Translations under genes and position numbers: made by a program
The notes under the pieces: model-generated
What the model saw: the letters and a program-made list of their open reading frames with translations, nothing else
What the model was told of the DNA's origin: nothing
The model's database searches: none
Source: Nitrospirota bacterium
Lineage (GTDB): Bacteria; Nitrospirota; Nitrospiria; Nitrospirales; Nitrospiraceae
DNA length: 46,281 nt
Assembly: GCA_005877775.1 (NCBI GenBank)
Contig: VBOJ01000074.1
Location: 1-46,281 of the forward strand
Direction of reading: 5' to 3'
Shown here: piece by piece, positions 17,916 to 26,984 of the stretch
How the letters are laid out: the number at the start of each line of letters is the position of its first letter
How positions within the stretch are numbered: position 1 is the first letter of the stretch

Positions 17916-19738
17916 CAGCGTCAGCACCGCCTCTCTCCGTAATCATCGCCACTGACTGTGGCAGCACAACCACGAAAGCCATCCTGATCGAAAAAGTAGG
18001 CAACGAATATCGGCAGACCTACCGGGGCGAAGCTCCCACCACCGTGGAAGCGCCGTTTGAAGATGTGACGCGCGGGGTCCTGAACTCATTCGCAGAGCTG
18101 GAAGAATTGTCCGGCCGCAAGATTTTGGATGGCGAGCGCATCATTACCCCGAACCGCGCCGCCCAGGGCGAGCCCAAGGTTGGAGTGGATATATATATCT
18201 CGACCAGCAGCGCCGGTGGCGGTCTCCAGATGATGGTGGCCGGCGCGGTCCAGAGCATGACCGGCGAAAGCGCGCAGCGTGCGGCGTTGGGCGCCGGCGC
18301 GATTGTGATGGACGTGCTGGCGTCAAACGACGGCCGGCTCCCACACGAGAAGATCGAGCGCATTAGATCGCTCCGACCTGACATGATCCTGCTCTCCGGC
18401 GGGACGGATGGCGGGACCGTGACCCACGTGGTGGAGATGGCCGAATACATCGCGGCGGCTGATCCCCGTCCCAGGCTGGGCATGAGTTATAAGCTCCCGT
18501 TGATCTACGCCGGCAACAAAGACGCTCGGGATCGGATCAAGGAGATCCTGGGTGAGAAAACATCGCTCGTGATCACCGATAACATCCGCCCCGTCTTGGA
18601 GCGTGAGAACTTAGGGCCGTCGCGCAACAAGATCCACGACCTCTTTCTTGAACATGTCATGGCCCAGGCGCCCGGCTACAAAAAGCTGATCGAGTGGACC
18701 GGCGCGCCGATCATGCCGACGCCCGCCGCCGTCGGGCTGATTATGGAGACCATCGCGAAACGGGAGCACCTCAATCTGATTGGGGTGGACATCGGAGGGG
18801 CCACGACGGATGTGTTCTCGGTCTTCGAAGGCATCTTCAATCGGACTGTGAGCGCGAACCTCGGACTATCCTACAGCATCTCCAATGTCCTGGCGGAGGC
18901 CGGCTTGGCCAACATCATGCGCTGGGTGCCCTTCACGATCGAGGAACAGATCCTGCGCAACCGGATCAAGAACAAGATGATCCGTCCGACCACGATTCCA
19001 CAGACGCTGGATGAGCTGCAGATCGAGCAGGCCATCGCACGGGAAGCCTTGCGGCTGGCCCTGGCGCATCATAAGTCGCTGGCCACCGGCCTCAAGGGCG
19101 TGCAGCAGGAACGCTCCATTTCGGATATTTTCGAGCAGCGGGCCTCCGGCCAGACGCTCATTGACATGCGCAAACTGGACTTGATCGTGGGCAGCGGCGG
19201 CATCCTGTCCCACTCGCCCCGACGCGTCCAGTCCATGGTGATGATGGTGGACGCCTATGAACCGCTCGGCTTCACCCAGCTGTCCGTGGACAGCATCTTC
19301 ATGATGCCGCACCTGGGTGTCCTCTCCACAGTGAACGAGCAGGCGGCGACCGACGTGTTCGTTCGAGACTGCATGATCTATCTCGGCACCTGCGTCGCTC
19401 CGATCGGGCAAGGTAAGGACGGGGAACGGTGCGCCGACTATACCATTCGCTTCCCAGAAGGCCGCAGCCCGGAGAGCGGGACGCTCTCCTTTGGCGAATT
19501 GCGTCTATTCCCGCTGGGTCGCGACGAGCACGCGCAGATCGAGCTGCGACCGGCCAAGCAGGTGGATCTCGGCGAAGGCAAAGGCCAGTCGGTGACGCGC
19601 GACGTCCAGGGCGGCGAGGTCGGCCTTCTACTGGATGGCCGCGGAAGGCCTCTGCAGCTTCCGGCCAAGCCAGAGGCTCGGCTGGCAGCCCTGACTCGTT
19701 GGCACCGGGCAGTGAATCTTTATCCGGGAAGGAGCTAA
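17912..19738 (+). CDS. MutL/GlmL-family ASKHA ATPase-like protein (glutamate mutase L family), no mutase subunit nearby
   Basis: IIATDCGSTTTKAILIEK phosphate-binding loop, LLSGGTDGGT, LIGVDIGGATTDVFSV, LIVGSGGILSH. Confidence 0.85.
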   Translation: MTASAPPLSVIIATDCGSTTTKAILIEKVGNEYRQTYRGEAPTTVEAPFEDVTRGVLNSFAELEELSGRKILDGERIITPNRAAQGEPKVGVDIYISTSSAGGGLQMMVAGAVQSMTGESAQRAALGAGAIVMDVLASNDGRLPHEKIERIRSLRPDMILLSGGTDGGTVTHVVEMAEYIAAADPRPRLGMSYKLPLIYAGNKDARDRIKEILGEKTSLVITDNIRPVLERENLGPSRNKIHDLFLEHVMAQAPGYKKLIEWTGAPIMPTPAAVGLIMETIAKREHLNLIGVDIGGATTDVFSVFEGIFNRTVSANLGLSYSISNVLAEAGLANIMRWVPFTIEEQILRNRIKNKMIRPTTIPQTLDELQIEQAIAREALRLALAHHKSLATGLKGVQQERSISDIFEQRASGQTLIDMRKLDLIVGSGGILSHSPRRVQSMVMMVDAYEPLGFTQLSVDSIFMMPHLGVLSTVNEQAATDVFVRDCMIYLGTCVAPIGQGKDGERCADYTIRFPEGRSPESGTLSFGELRLFPLGRDEHAQIELRPAKQVDLGEGKGQSVTRDVQGGEVGLLLDGRGRPLQLPAKPEARLAALTRWHRAVNLYPGRS

Positions 19739-19835
19739 GGGCCTATGGCATATAGCATAAGGCCAGAGACTGTTCGCGCCTGGCTATGCATCATCAATTC
19801 TTTGCCATCAGCCATTAGCCATACGCCATAAGCTC
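19739..19835. repeat. Intergenic imperfect inverted repeat of degenerate TTATGGC-type units
   Basis: GGCCTATGGCATATAGCATAAGGCC versus TTTGCCATCAGCCATTAGCCATACGCCATAAGC. Confidence 0.6.
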
Positions 19836-19840
19836 TTCAC

Positions 19841-20980
19841 ATGGGCCACGCTTACACACCAGGTCTCACCGTCACAGAACAGACGGTCATTAGAAAGCGC
19901 CGGCTCTTGCCGATTCCGGGCACGGTGTTGGCTCAGGCTGGTGACCGAGTCCATGCAGAGGAAGTGGTGGCCCGGGCGGAACTGCCAGGAAAAGTCCATG
20001 TCGTGAACGTGGCAAACCTGCTGGGCGTTGCGCCAGACGAGATCAAGGACTATCTGATCAGGAAGGAGGGAGATCCGGTCCAGAAAGATGAAGTCATTGC
20101 CGAAAACAAACCCTTCATCAAATGGTTCAAGACCGAGGTGCGCTCGCCCATTCAAGGAAAGTTGGAGTCAGTCTCCGGCATCACAGGACAAGTGCTGCTA
20201 CGCGAACCGCCTCGGTTGCTGGAGCGGTTAGCTTACGTGGACGGGACGGTGGTGGACCTCCTTCCTGCGCAAGGCGTGACCGTTGAGACCTCGTGCAGCA
20301 TGGTCCAGGGCATTTTCGGTATCGGCGGGGAGACCTGGGGAGAACTCGTGATGGCCGCGGACTCGCCGGATCAGCCCTTGTCTGCGGCTCAATTGCTCCC
20401 CACCATGAAGAGCAAAATCGTGATCGGTGGCGCCTTCCTAGGCTTCGAGACCATGACGCGCGCGCGGGAGATCGGCGTCGCCGGCCTGGTCGTCGGCAGC
20501 ATTCACGACAAGGACCTTCGGGAACTGCTCGGGTATGATCTCGGCGTGGCGATCACCGGAACTGAGCAGGTCGGCTTCACGTTGGTCATTACGGAGGGGT
20601 TCGGCACGATTCCGATGGCGTCCAAGACCTTCGAGTTACTGGCCAAGCATGCTGGTCAGAAAGCTTCTCTCTCAGGCGCAACCCAGATCCGGGCAGGGGT
20701 GATTCGTCCGGAGATTTTGATCTCTCGGAAGAGCGATCAGCAGGGTGCGGGCCCGCCTGGAGGCGCGGTCCCCACAGCAGGACGCAGCGGCATCAGGATC
20801 GGAGACCACGTTCGCATCATTCGAGACCCCTGGTTCGGCCGGATCGGACAGGTGGTGGCGCTGCCGACAGATCTGAGGCAGATCGAAACCGAAAGCGTGG
20901 TTCGAGTCCTGGAAGTGAAATTTGCCGATGGCACCTCGGCGGTCATTCCGCGGGCCAATGTGGAAATCATTGAAGGGTAG
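19841..20980 (+). CDS. Barrel-sandwich-hybrid (lipoyl/RnfC-like) protein with C-terminal KOW-like segment
   Basis: LPIPGTVLAQAGDRVHAEEVVAR and VRSPIQGKLESVSGITGQVLLREP resemble biotinyl/lipoyl-type repeats; C-terminal GDHVRIIRDPWFGRIGQVVALP resembles KOW. Confidence 0.6.
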   Translation: MGHAYTPGLTVTEQTVIRKRRLLPIPGTVLAQAGDRVHAEEVVARAELPGKVHVVNVANLLGVAPDEIKDYLIRKEGDPVQKDEVIAENKPFIKWFKTEVRSPIQGKLESVSGITGQVLLREPPRLLERLAYVDGTVVDLLPAQGVTVETSCSMVQGIFGIGGETWGELVMAADSPDQPLSAAQLLPTMKSKIVIGGAFLGFETMTRAREIGVAGLVVGSIHDKDLRELLGYDLGVAITGTEQVGFTLVITEGFGTIPMASKTFELLAKHAGQKASLSGATQIRAGVIRPEILISRKSDQQGAGPPGGAVPTAGRSGIRIGDHVRIIRDPWFGRIGQVVALPTDLRQIETESVVRVLEVKFADGTSAVIPRANVEIIEG

Positions 20981-20986
20981 TGCTGA

Positions 20987-22288
20987 GTGATGAATGCCGA
21001 GTGGGGAATGATGAGTGCCTGGCGAGAGGCGAGAGGCGAGAGGCTATGGGGAAGGATCCGACCCCTGGCCCTTACCCTCCCACTGGTCTGTCTTAGTGCA
21101 CTAGCTTCCACCGATGGCGCCGCAATGGCCCAGCACGCCTTAGTGTCGCCTCAGAATCTCCGAGTCATTGATACGCCCAGCGAGGCCGGAGGAGGGCTGA
21201 CCGTCCTGTGGTCCAAGGCCGACTATGACGCTCCAGACGTTCGCTATCAGATTCTGATAGGCGAAGGGGCCGAGAAGAAGGTGGTGGCTGAGTTTGCTGC
21301 CGATTCGCACTATGTCCGCGACCTCAAATGGCCCTGGTGGTCTCGTCCTGACAGACCGGAGGCTCATCAGTTCAACCTAAGATCCGGCAGAGGCCTGGAA
21401 CTGAAGAACGGCACGTCCTATACCGTGGCTGTTGCAGTCGTGAAGGGCACCGAGCGGGCGGAGACTCCTCCGGTCCAGGCCATTCCCGAGCCGAATTGGG
21501 TGAACTGGAATCAGATGAACAATCTGTTGCTCGTCCTCCTGTTCGGAGCCGTGGTGCTCGGCTCGATCCGTACAGCGAAGCAACGCGACATTTTTCTGCG
21601 ACGCATTCCCGGTCTGGATGCGGTGGATGAGGCGATCGGCCGGGCCACCGAGCTGGGCAAGCCGATTCTCTATTTGACCGGCGCGGGCGACATGAGCGAG
21701 CCCTCGACGATTGCGGCCGCTGTGATCCTGGGACGCGTGGCGAAACGGGTCGCGGCCTATGAAACCGATCTCTTGGTGCCGCACCGGGACCCGATCGTGA
21801 TGGCGGTTTGCCAGGAGATCACCAAACAGTCGTACCTCGAAGCGGGCAAGCCGGACGCGTTCAAGGAAGACTCGAACTTTTTCATAACCACCGATCAGTT
21901 CAGCTACACCGCGGCAGTGGACGGCATTATGTTGCGGCGTAAGCCGGCCGCAAATTTCTTCATGGGGTCCTATTTTGCCGAGGCTCTGTTGCTGACCGAG
22001 ACCGGGGCGAGCACCGGCGCGATCCAGATTGCCGGTACCGACTCCGACCACCAGTTGCCCTTTTTCGTGACCACCTGTGACTACACCCTGATCGGCGAGG
22101 AACTTTATGCCGCGAGCGCCTATCTGTCGCGTGAGCCGATCCAGGTTGGCACTTTGCGTGGACAGGATCTCGGCAAGGGGTTCATTCTGGTCGTGCTGGT
22201 GCTCGGGACGATACTGGCGACCGTGGGGGTGCTGTTCAGCACGGACTGGCCGCGCATCGTGCTGGACTTGTTTAAGGACCTGAAATGA
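20987..22288 (+). CDS. DUF6754-like membrane protein with extracytoplasmic Fn3-like N-terminal domain
   Basis: Signal peptide-like LALTLPLVCLSALASTDGAAMA; LRVIDTPSEAGGGLTVLWSKADYDAPDVRYQI is Fn3-like; TM NLLLVLLFGAVVLGSI; conserved-looking FLRRIPGLDAVDEAIGRATELGKPILYLTGAGDMSEPSTIAA; C-terminal TM. Confidence 0.6.
   Translation: MMNAEWGMMSAWREARGERLWGRIRPLALTLPLVCLSALASTDGAAMAQHALVSPQNLRVIDTPSEAGGGLTVLWSKADYDAPDVRYQILIGEGAEKKVVAEFAADSHYVRDLKWPWWSRPDRPEAHQFNLRSGRGLELKNGTSYTVAVAVVKGTERAETPPVQAIPEPNWVNWNQMNNLLLVLLFGAVVLGSIRTAKQRDIFLRRIPGLDAVDEAIGRATELGKPILYLTGAGDMSEPSTIAAAVILGRVAKRVAAYETDLLVPHRDPIVMAVCQEITKQSYLEAGKPDAFKEDSNFFITTDQFSYTAAVDGIMLRRKPAANFFMGSYFAEALLLTETGASTGAIQIAGTDSDHQLPFFVTTCDYTLIGEELYAASAYLSREPIQVGTLRGQDLGKGFILVVLVLGTILATVGVLFSTDWPRIVLDLFKDLK
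21021..21044. repeat. Tandem 7-mer GGCGAGA, about 3.4 copies, inside the 5' coding region
   Basis: ggcgaga ggcgaga ggcgaga ggc at 21021-21044. Confidence 0.85.
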
Positions 22289-22959
22289 TCTTCCTGAGAC
22301 GACAGTTGCCGCTGGTGATCACGTTCGTCACGGGGGTGCTCTTCACCGCGCAATACTATGTCCCGCATCCGCGCTCGGAACTCATGCTCACGGAGGTCAC
22401 CAAGTGGCTTCAGATCATCGGCGGGTTCGCGCTGGTGCTCGGAGTGACCAGTCTGTTTCACATCCATGCGGTGAAAATCCGGCGGAAGGAACCAGGCTGG
22501 GGCTACAGCCTGGTCCTCTACGCCGGGATTTTCGGGACCATCGCTGTGGGGTTCAGCTACAGTTTCGCGGCCGGCCAGTGGGTGAACGGGAAAGAGACTA
22601 TCAACGGGATCATGACCGCCTTCGGCTGGATCTACTTGAATATGATGGTGCCACTCCAGGGGAGCATGTTCGCTCTCCTGGCGTTCTTCATCGCCTCGGC
22701 AGCCTATCGTTCCTTCCGGGCCCGCAGCCGCGAAGCGGCCCTGTTGCTGATCGCCGCGGTCATCGTGATGATGGGGCGGGTTCCGCTTGGCGAGCTGCTG
22801 CTACCCGTCAGCGGGGACATCACACAGTGGATCCTGAACGTCCTGAACGCATCGGTGCGGCGTGCCATTTTGATCGGCATCAGTCTGGGGGCGATCGCGC
22901 TGTCCTTGAAGATTATCTTCGGCATCGAGCGCGCCTACCTTGGTGGCGGCAAGGAATAG
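22285..22959 (+). CDS. Polytopic membrane protein of the MutL-like cluster
   Basis: Several TM segments; start ATGA overlaps the stop of the preceding gene. Confidence 0.7.
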   Translation: MIFLRRQLPLVITFVTGVLFTAQYYVPHPRSELMLTEVTKWLQIIGGFALVLGVTSLFHIHAVKIRRKEPGWGYSLVLYAGIFGTIAVGFSYSFAAGQWVNGKETINGIMTAFGWIYLNMMVPLQGSMFALLAFFIASAAYRSFRARSREAALLLIAAVIVMMGRVPLGELLLPVSGDITQWILNVLNASVRRAILIGISLGAIALSLKIIFGIERAYLGGGKE

Positions 22960-23031
22960 CGTAAAGCGTGAGGGGTAAGGTGTTAGGCGAACAGATCAAA
23001 CCACCTCACCCCTTACACCTTACGCCTCACG
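22960..23031. repeat. Intergenic hairpin of GTGAGG-GTAAGG-type units
   Basis: GTGAGGGGTAAGGTGTTAGGCG versus the reverse complement of the right arm GTGAGGCGTAAGGTGTAAGGGG (19 of 22 identical). Confidence 0.75.
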
Positions 23032-23040
23032 GGTTTTGCT

Positions 23041-23880
23041 ATGAACTTCGCTGAGCGCATGCTGCATATTGATCGCCGGATCATCTTTCTGGTGATCGGG
23101 GTCTGTACGCTTCTGCCGCTTCTCTATCCTGTCGGCCTGGCGATCAAAGTGTCCTCCGAGGTCCGTGGCGTCCATGATTATATCGAGTCCCTCCCAGAAG
23201 GATCCGTCTTCTTGCTCTCCATGGATTACGATCCTGCCTCCAAGCCGGAGCTGTATCCTCAAGCGGTAGCCCTGCTCCGGCACGCGTTCAGAAAGAATCT
23301 CCGGGTGATCGGGATGACCCTCTGGTTGCCAGGGACCGGGCTCGCCGATCAGGTCATGACGCAAGTCGCGCGCGAGATGGGCAAAGTGAGCGGGAAGGAC
23401 TACGTCTTCCTGGGCTGGAGCCCTGGATCCGGGTCTCTGATCATCAACATGGGGCAAGACCTATACAAGGCCTTTCCGACAGACTACTACAACCAGCCCA
23501 CACGCGAGTTGGCAGTCCTGAAAGGTATCCAGACGCTCCGCGACGTCAATTACGTGGTGAGTCTGGCGGCCGGAACATCAGGGATCGAAACCTGGTACGT
23601 GTACGGCAAAGACAAGTACAAGTTTGAGCTTGGAGGCGGATGTACGGGCGTGATTGCGCCGGGCCTTTATCCGCTCTTGCGGAGCGGCCAGATCAACGGT
23701 TTGATCGGCGGACTGCGTGGAGCTGCCGAATATGAAGTGCTCATCGGCCAGAAGGGGCGCGCCGTGGCCGGCATGGACGCGCAATCGGCCACGCATTTCG
23801 CCATTATCGTGCTGGTGATTCTGTGCAACGTGTTCTACCTTCTGGTCAAGACCTCGCGCAAGCAGGGCGAGGCACGGTGA
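23041..23880 (+). CDS. Membrane-anchored protein of the MutL-like cluster, N- and C-terminal TM
   Basis: IIFLVIGVCTLLPLLYPVGLAI near the N-terminus, FAIIVLVILCNVFYLLVK at the C-terminus, soluble region between. Confidence 0.7.
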   Translation: MNFAERMLHIDRRIIFLVIGVCTLLPLLYPVGLAIKVSSEVRGVHDYIESLPEGSVFLLSMDYDPASKPELYPQAVALLRHAFRKNLRVIGMTLWLPGTGLADQVMTQVAREMGKVSGKDYVFLGWSPGSGSLIINMGQDLYKAFPTDYYNQPTRELAVLKGIQTLRDVNYVVSLAAGTSGIETWYVYGKDKYKFELGGGCTGVIAPGLYPLLRSGQINGLIGGLRGAAEYEVLIGQKGRAVAGMDAQSATHFAIIVLVILCNVFYLLVKTSRKQGEAR

Positions 23881-23907
23881 AAGTGTCAGAGGGACGAAAG
23901 ACCAGCC

Positions 23908-24657
23908 ATGGCGTTTGAACTGCTGCTCGGAGCGTGGGTTGCAACAGGACTGACCCTGTTCATTTTTACGTTCCTCTATCAGGACAACCCGCTGTTCAAA
24001 CTGGCCGAGCATCTCTACGTCGGCGTCTCGGTCGGGTACACAATCGTCAAGACTTACGACACGGTCCTGATCCGCCTCATTTACGAGCCGATGGTGAAGC
24101 AGGGCGACTGGTCGCTGCTCATTCCGCTTGGCATCGGGACCTTGATGTTGGCGCGGTACCTCCCGAACGCCACCTGGCTGTCGCGCATTGCGTTCGGATT
24201 TATCGTAGGCGTCGGGTCGGGGCTTGCCATTCCGCGGATCATCTCGTCGTTCATCCTCAAGCAAGTCGAGGACACAGTCCGCCCGCTGATTTCCATCGCT
24301 CAGGGGGCGCCAACCTTTACCTACAATCTGTCGGATCCCTCCAGCAACCTGAACACCATCGTGCTGCTCATCGGCGTCGTGTCGGTGCTCTTCTACTTTT
24401 TCTTCTCGATCGAACACACTGGACCGGTCAGGGTTGCGGCGCGCACTGGCATCCTGTTCCTCATGGTCGCATTTGGGGCCGCGTTCGGCTATACGGTCAT
24501 GGCCCGCATGTCCCTGCTCATCGGGCGGCTCTCCGATCTGATCGAGTACGCCGATCCCCAATACGGCAGGGCCTCGCTGTGGTTGGGGGTGGCAACCGTT
24601 GCGATTTTACTCCTGTGGCGCGTCCAGCGGCGCGAACAGCCACCGGACACAGGATGA
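23908..24657 (+). CDS. Polytopic membrane protein of the MutL-like cluster
   Basis: Multiple TM segments (LLLGAWVATGLTLFIFTFLY, IVLLIGVVSVLFYFFFSI, GILFLMVAFGAAFGYTVM). Confidence 0.7.
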   Translation: MAFELLLGAWVATGLTLFIFTFLYQDNPLFKLAEHLYVGVSVGYTIVKTYDTVLIRLIYEPMVKQGDWSLLIPLGIGTLMLARYLPNATWLSRIAFGFIVGVGSGLAIPRIISSFILKQVEDTVRPLISIAQGAPTFTYNLSDPSSNLNTIVLLIGVVSVLFYFFFSIEHTGPVRVAARTGILFLMVAFGAAFGYTVMARMSLLIGRLSDLIEYADPQYGRASLWLGVATVAILLLWRVQRREQPPDTG

Positions 24658-24742
24658 GCCGGCAACGTGCGCGGGCTGCAGGTTGCAGCCGGGATTCCGG
24701 CTCCGCTACAATGCCCTCCAGACGAAGGGATCGTGGCCCGAC

Positions 24743-25993
24743 ATGGCAGACACGGCGAAAGACCCAAAACAATTTCCGCTCTTGCGGAATCTGCAGTTCT
24801 CCCCGATCAAGGACAAGGACGAACAATATGTCCTATTCTGGGATCCCACTGGACTATCCGTAGAAAAACTCGTCGTCCCCCTGAACTATTTTTACCTCTT
24901 GCAACACTTCGACGGCGAACACTCTCTCGATCAGATCGGCGCCCAGTACCTGAAAAAGTTCGGGGAATTCTTCATGCCGGATCGTCTGGAAAAGCTGGTG
25001 GCCGATCTGGAGGAGAAGCTGTTTCTAGAAGGGGAACGGGTCGAAGCTGCCATGCGCGAAGCCCAGGCCGCCTTCCGCCGTGCTCCCTTACGGCCTGCCG
25101 CCTTTGCCGGCAAGAGTTATGAGGGGGACGGAGAGAAACTGAAGGTACAGCTTGAAGGATTTTTCTCGTCCCGTGAAGGGCCGGACTTCAAGCCATCCGC
25201 GAACAAGGGGAATCAGATCAAGGGGATCGTCGCGCCGCACTATGAGCTCAGCGTGGGCGGGCCGATATATGCCTGGGCCTATAAGGAACTGCAGGAAGCC
25301 GAGACGCCGGACGTCTTTGTGATCCTCGGCACCTGCCACGCTGGCCTGAAGAATTGCTTCGCCGTCACCGATAAGGATTTCGAGACCCCGCTGGGGATCG
25401 TGCCGGTCAATAAAGAGATGCTGGTTCGTTTCAGACAGAACGGTGGCGAACCTTTCTTTGACGAGGACAGCAGCCACCGCAATGAGCATTCCATCGAGTT
25501 TCAACTTCCATTCCTCCAACACACCGTTGGGAGCAAGAAACCGATCACGATTCTTCCGATTCTGTCTTCCTTCCCGCCGGCTTGTTTGATAGAACCAACG
25601 CTCAGGCCCACGGGGGAGCGAGTTGGCACCTTTCTCAGTCTGCTTAAGAATGCGATCGTAGAGTCGGGCAAAGAGGTCTGTGTTATAGCCAGCGCCGAGC
25701 TGGCTCACATCGGCATGCGGTACGGGGACCCGACACCGCCCACCGATTTTTCCTTTCACCGCTGCATGCAGACCGATTTGGAAATGCTGAAAACAGTCGA
25801 AGAGCTGAACGGGGACGCCTTCGCCCAGTTCATTCACAAGGAAGAGGATCGCCGCCGGATTTCCGGTTTCTCGGCGATTTACAGCCTGTTACAGTTGATC
25901 CAAGCAGAGAAGGGGCAGGTACTTCGTTATGACCGGAGCGTGACGGATCAGTTCAACTCGACTGTGACCTATGCCAGCATGGCATTCTTCTGA
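24743..25993 (+). CDS. Memo-family protein (AmmeMemoRadiSam system protein B-like) with N-terminal PqqD/RRE-like domain
   Basis: C-terminal GIVAPHYELSVGGPIYAWAYKEL, FVILGTCHAGL, RNEHSIEFQLPFLQ; N-terminal VVPLNYFYLLQHFDGEHSLDQIGAQYLKKFG resembles PqqD-like winged helices. Start taken as MADTAKD. Confidence 0.75.
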   Translation: MADTAKDPKQFPLLRNLQFSPIKDKDEQYVLFWDPTGLSVEKLVVPLNYFYLLQHFDGEHSLDQIGAQYLKKFGEFFMPDRLEKLVADLEEKLFLEGERVEAAMREAQAAFRRAPLRPAAFAGKSYEGDGEKLKVQLEGFFSSREGPDFKPSANKGNQIKGIVAPHYELSVGGPIYAWAYKELQEAETPDVFVILGTCHAGLKNCFAVTDKDFETPLGIVPVNKEMLVRFRQNGGEPFFDEDSSHRNEHSIEFQLPFLQHTVGSKKPITILPILSSFPPACLIEPTLRPTGERVGTFLSLLKNAIVESGKEVCVIASAELAHIGMRYGDPTPPTDFSFHRCMQTDLEMLKTVEELNGDAFAQFIHKEEDRRRISGFSAIYSLLQLIQAEKGQVLRYDRSVTDQFNSTVTYASMAFF

Positions 25994-25997
25994 AGGC

Positions 25998-26086
25998 CGT
26001 GAGGCGTTAGGCGTAAGGAGTGAGGCGATGTGGAGTCAACCGACACGCTTCACCCCTCACCCCTAACACCTTACCCCTCACTCCTT
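25998..26086. repeat. Inverted repeat of GTGAGG/GTTAGG units between convergent genes
   Basis: GTGAGGCGTTAGGCGTAAGGAGTGAGGCG versus the reverse complement of the right arm GTGAGGGGTAAGGTGTTAGGGGTGAGGGG (23 of 29 identical). Confidence 0.75.
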
Positions 26087-26599
26087 GACTGTGATTGTCA
26101 TCTCAACCGGCTCGAGCGGGTTGTCCAACTCATCCCGTGGTACGGCAACGATCTTGTCGATCACATCGAGCCCCCGAACGACCTCGCCAAAGACCGTGTA
26201 GCGCCGGTCCAGCCCACTCGAATCCGCCACGCAGATAAAGAACTGGGAGCCGTTGTCGTTGAAATCGCGCGTGCTGTTGCTTTCTCGCGGGACTTTGGCG
26301 GTGGAGAGAGCACCTCGTTTGTGGGGACGGTCGCTCGGTTCGGGGTTCAGCCAATACCCCGGTCCGCCCGTCCCGTGCAGGTTCCGCTCGGGGTTCTTAC
26401 TCAAGGGATCGCCGCCCTGAATGAGAAACCCGGGCTCGACGCGGTGAAACGTCGTACCATTGTAGAACCCCATCTTGGCAAGCTGAATGAAGTTCTCCAC
26501 ATGCCGAGGGGCGTCATCAGGATAGAACTTGATCGTCATCTGGCCGAATTTTGTCGAGATCACAGCTCGCGGGTCTTTCTTCTCAAACTTGATGACCAT
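26078..26599 (-). CDS. Peptidyl-prolyl cis-trans isomerase, cyclophilin type
   Basis: GTTFHRVEPGFLIQGGDP, NDNGSQFFICVADS, YTVFGEVVRGLDVIDKI; start at MVIKFEKKDPRAV. Confidence 0.93.
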   Translation of the reverse strand: MVIKFEKKDPRAVISTKFGQMTIKFYPDDAPRHVENFIQLAKMGFYNGTTFHRVEPGFLIQGGDPLSKNPERNLHGTGGPGYWLNPEPSDRPHKRGALSTAKVPRESNSTRDFNDNGSQFFICVADSSGLDRRYTVFGEVVRGLDVIDKIVAVPRDELDNPLEPVEMTITVKE

Positions 26600-26635
26600 G
26601 ATGGTGAATCTAGCAGGGCACAGGGCGAGTTTACA

Positions 26636-26722
26636 AGTTATGAGTTCTGAGTTAAAAGTTTTGAGTTCATAGCTCAAGGCCACGGATCAAAGCTTAAAAC
26701 CCACAACTCAGCACTCATAACT
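26636..26722. repeat. Intergenic hairpin of GAGTTNTGAGTT-type units
   Basis: AGTTATGAGTTCTGAGTTAAAAGTTTT (26636-26662) versus the reverse complement of 26696-26722, AGTTATGAGTGCTGAGTTGTGGGTTTT (22 of 27 identical). Confidence 0.75.
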
Positions 26723-26984
26723 CGACACTCAGCACTGCTTTCACACTTCAGCCCATCGCCTGGTTTGATCCTCAGCCACAGCAGACCGATTGGCACGAGA
26801 GGAAGGAAGGGATGGTCACTGCGGCTCCAGTCCGCGAAATGGCGGACGCATTATTGCCGGTTGATTGGAACTTGACTCGTTCCCGAATCACAGCTCTGGA
26901 TGCTGAGCGCGGAAAAGATTGACAAAAGGCCCCCTTTCCTAGATTTCCACCTGCTAATTCTGTAAGATAAGAAATACACCTATC

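Noticed and set aside
17912-19738. Annotation of the MutL-like protein as part of a glutamate/methylaspartate mutase
   Set aside because: No B12-binding or mutase catalytic subunit lies in the window; the neighbours are membrane proteins, so only the family name is kept.
23578-24561. 327-aa minus-strand ORF opposite two membrane-protein genes
   Set aside because: Highly charged Asp/Arg/His/Gln-rich translation typical of the antisense of hydrophobic coding sequence in GC-rich DNA.
23934-24863. 309-aa plus-strand ORF overlapping the membrane-protein and Memo-like genes in another frame
   Set aside because: Arg/His/Pro-rich out-of-frame translation; the alternative frame has coherent TM segments and a Memo domain.
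26791-26811. TGGCACGAGAGGAAGG as a sigma54 -24/-12 promoter
   Set aside because: The -24-like TGGCACG is present but there is no TTGC at the required spacing.
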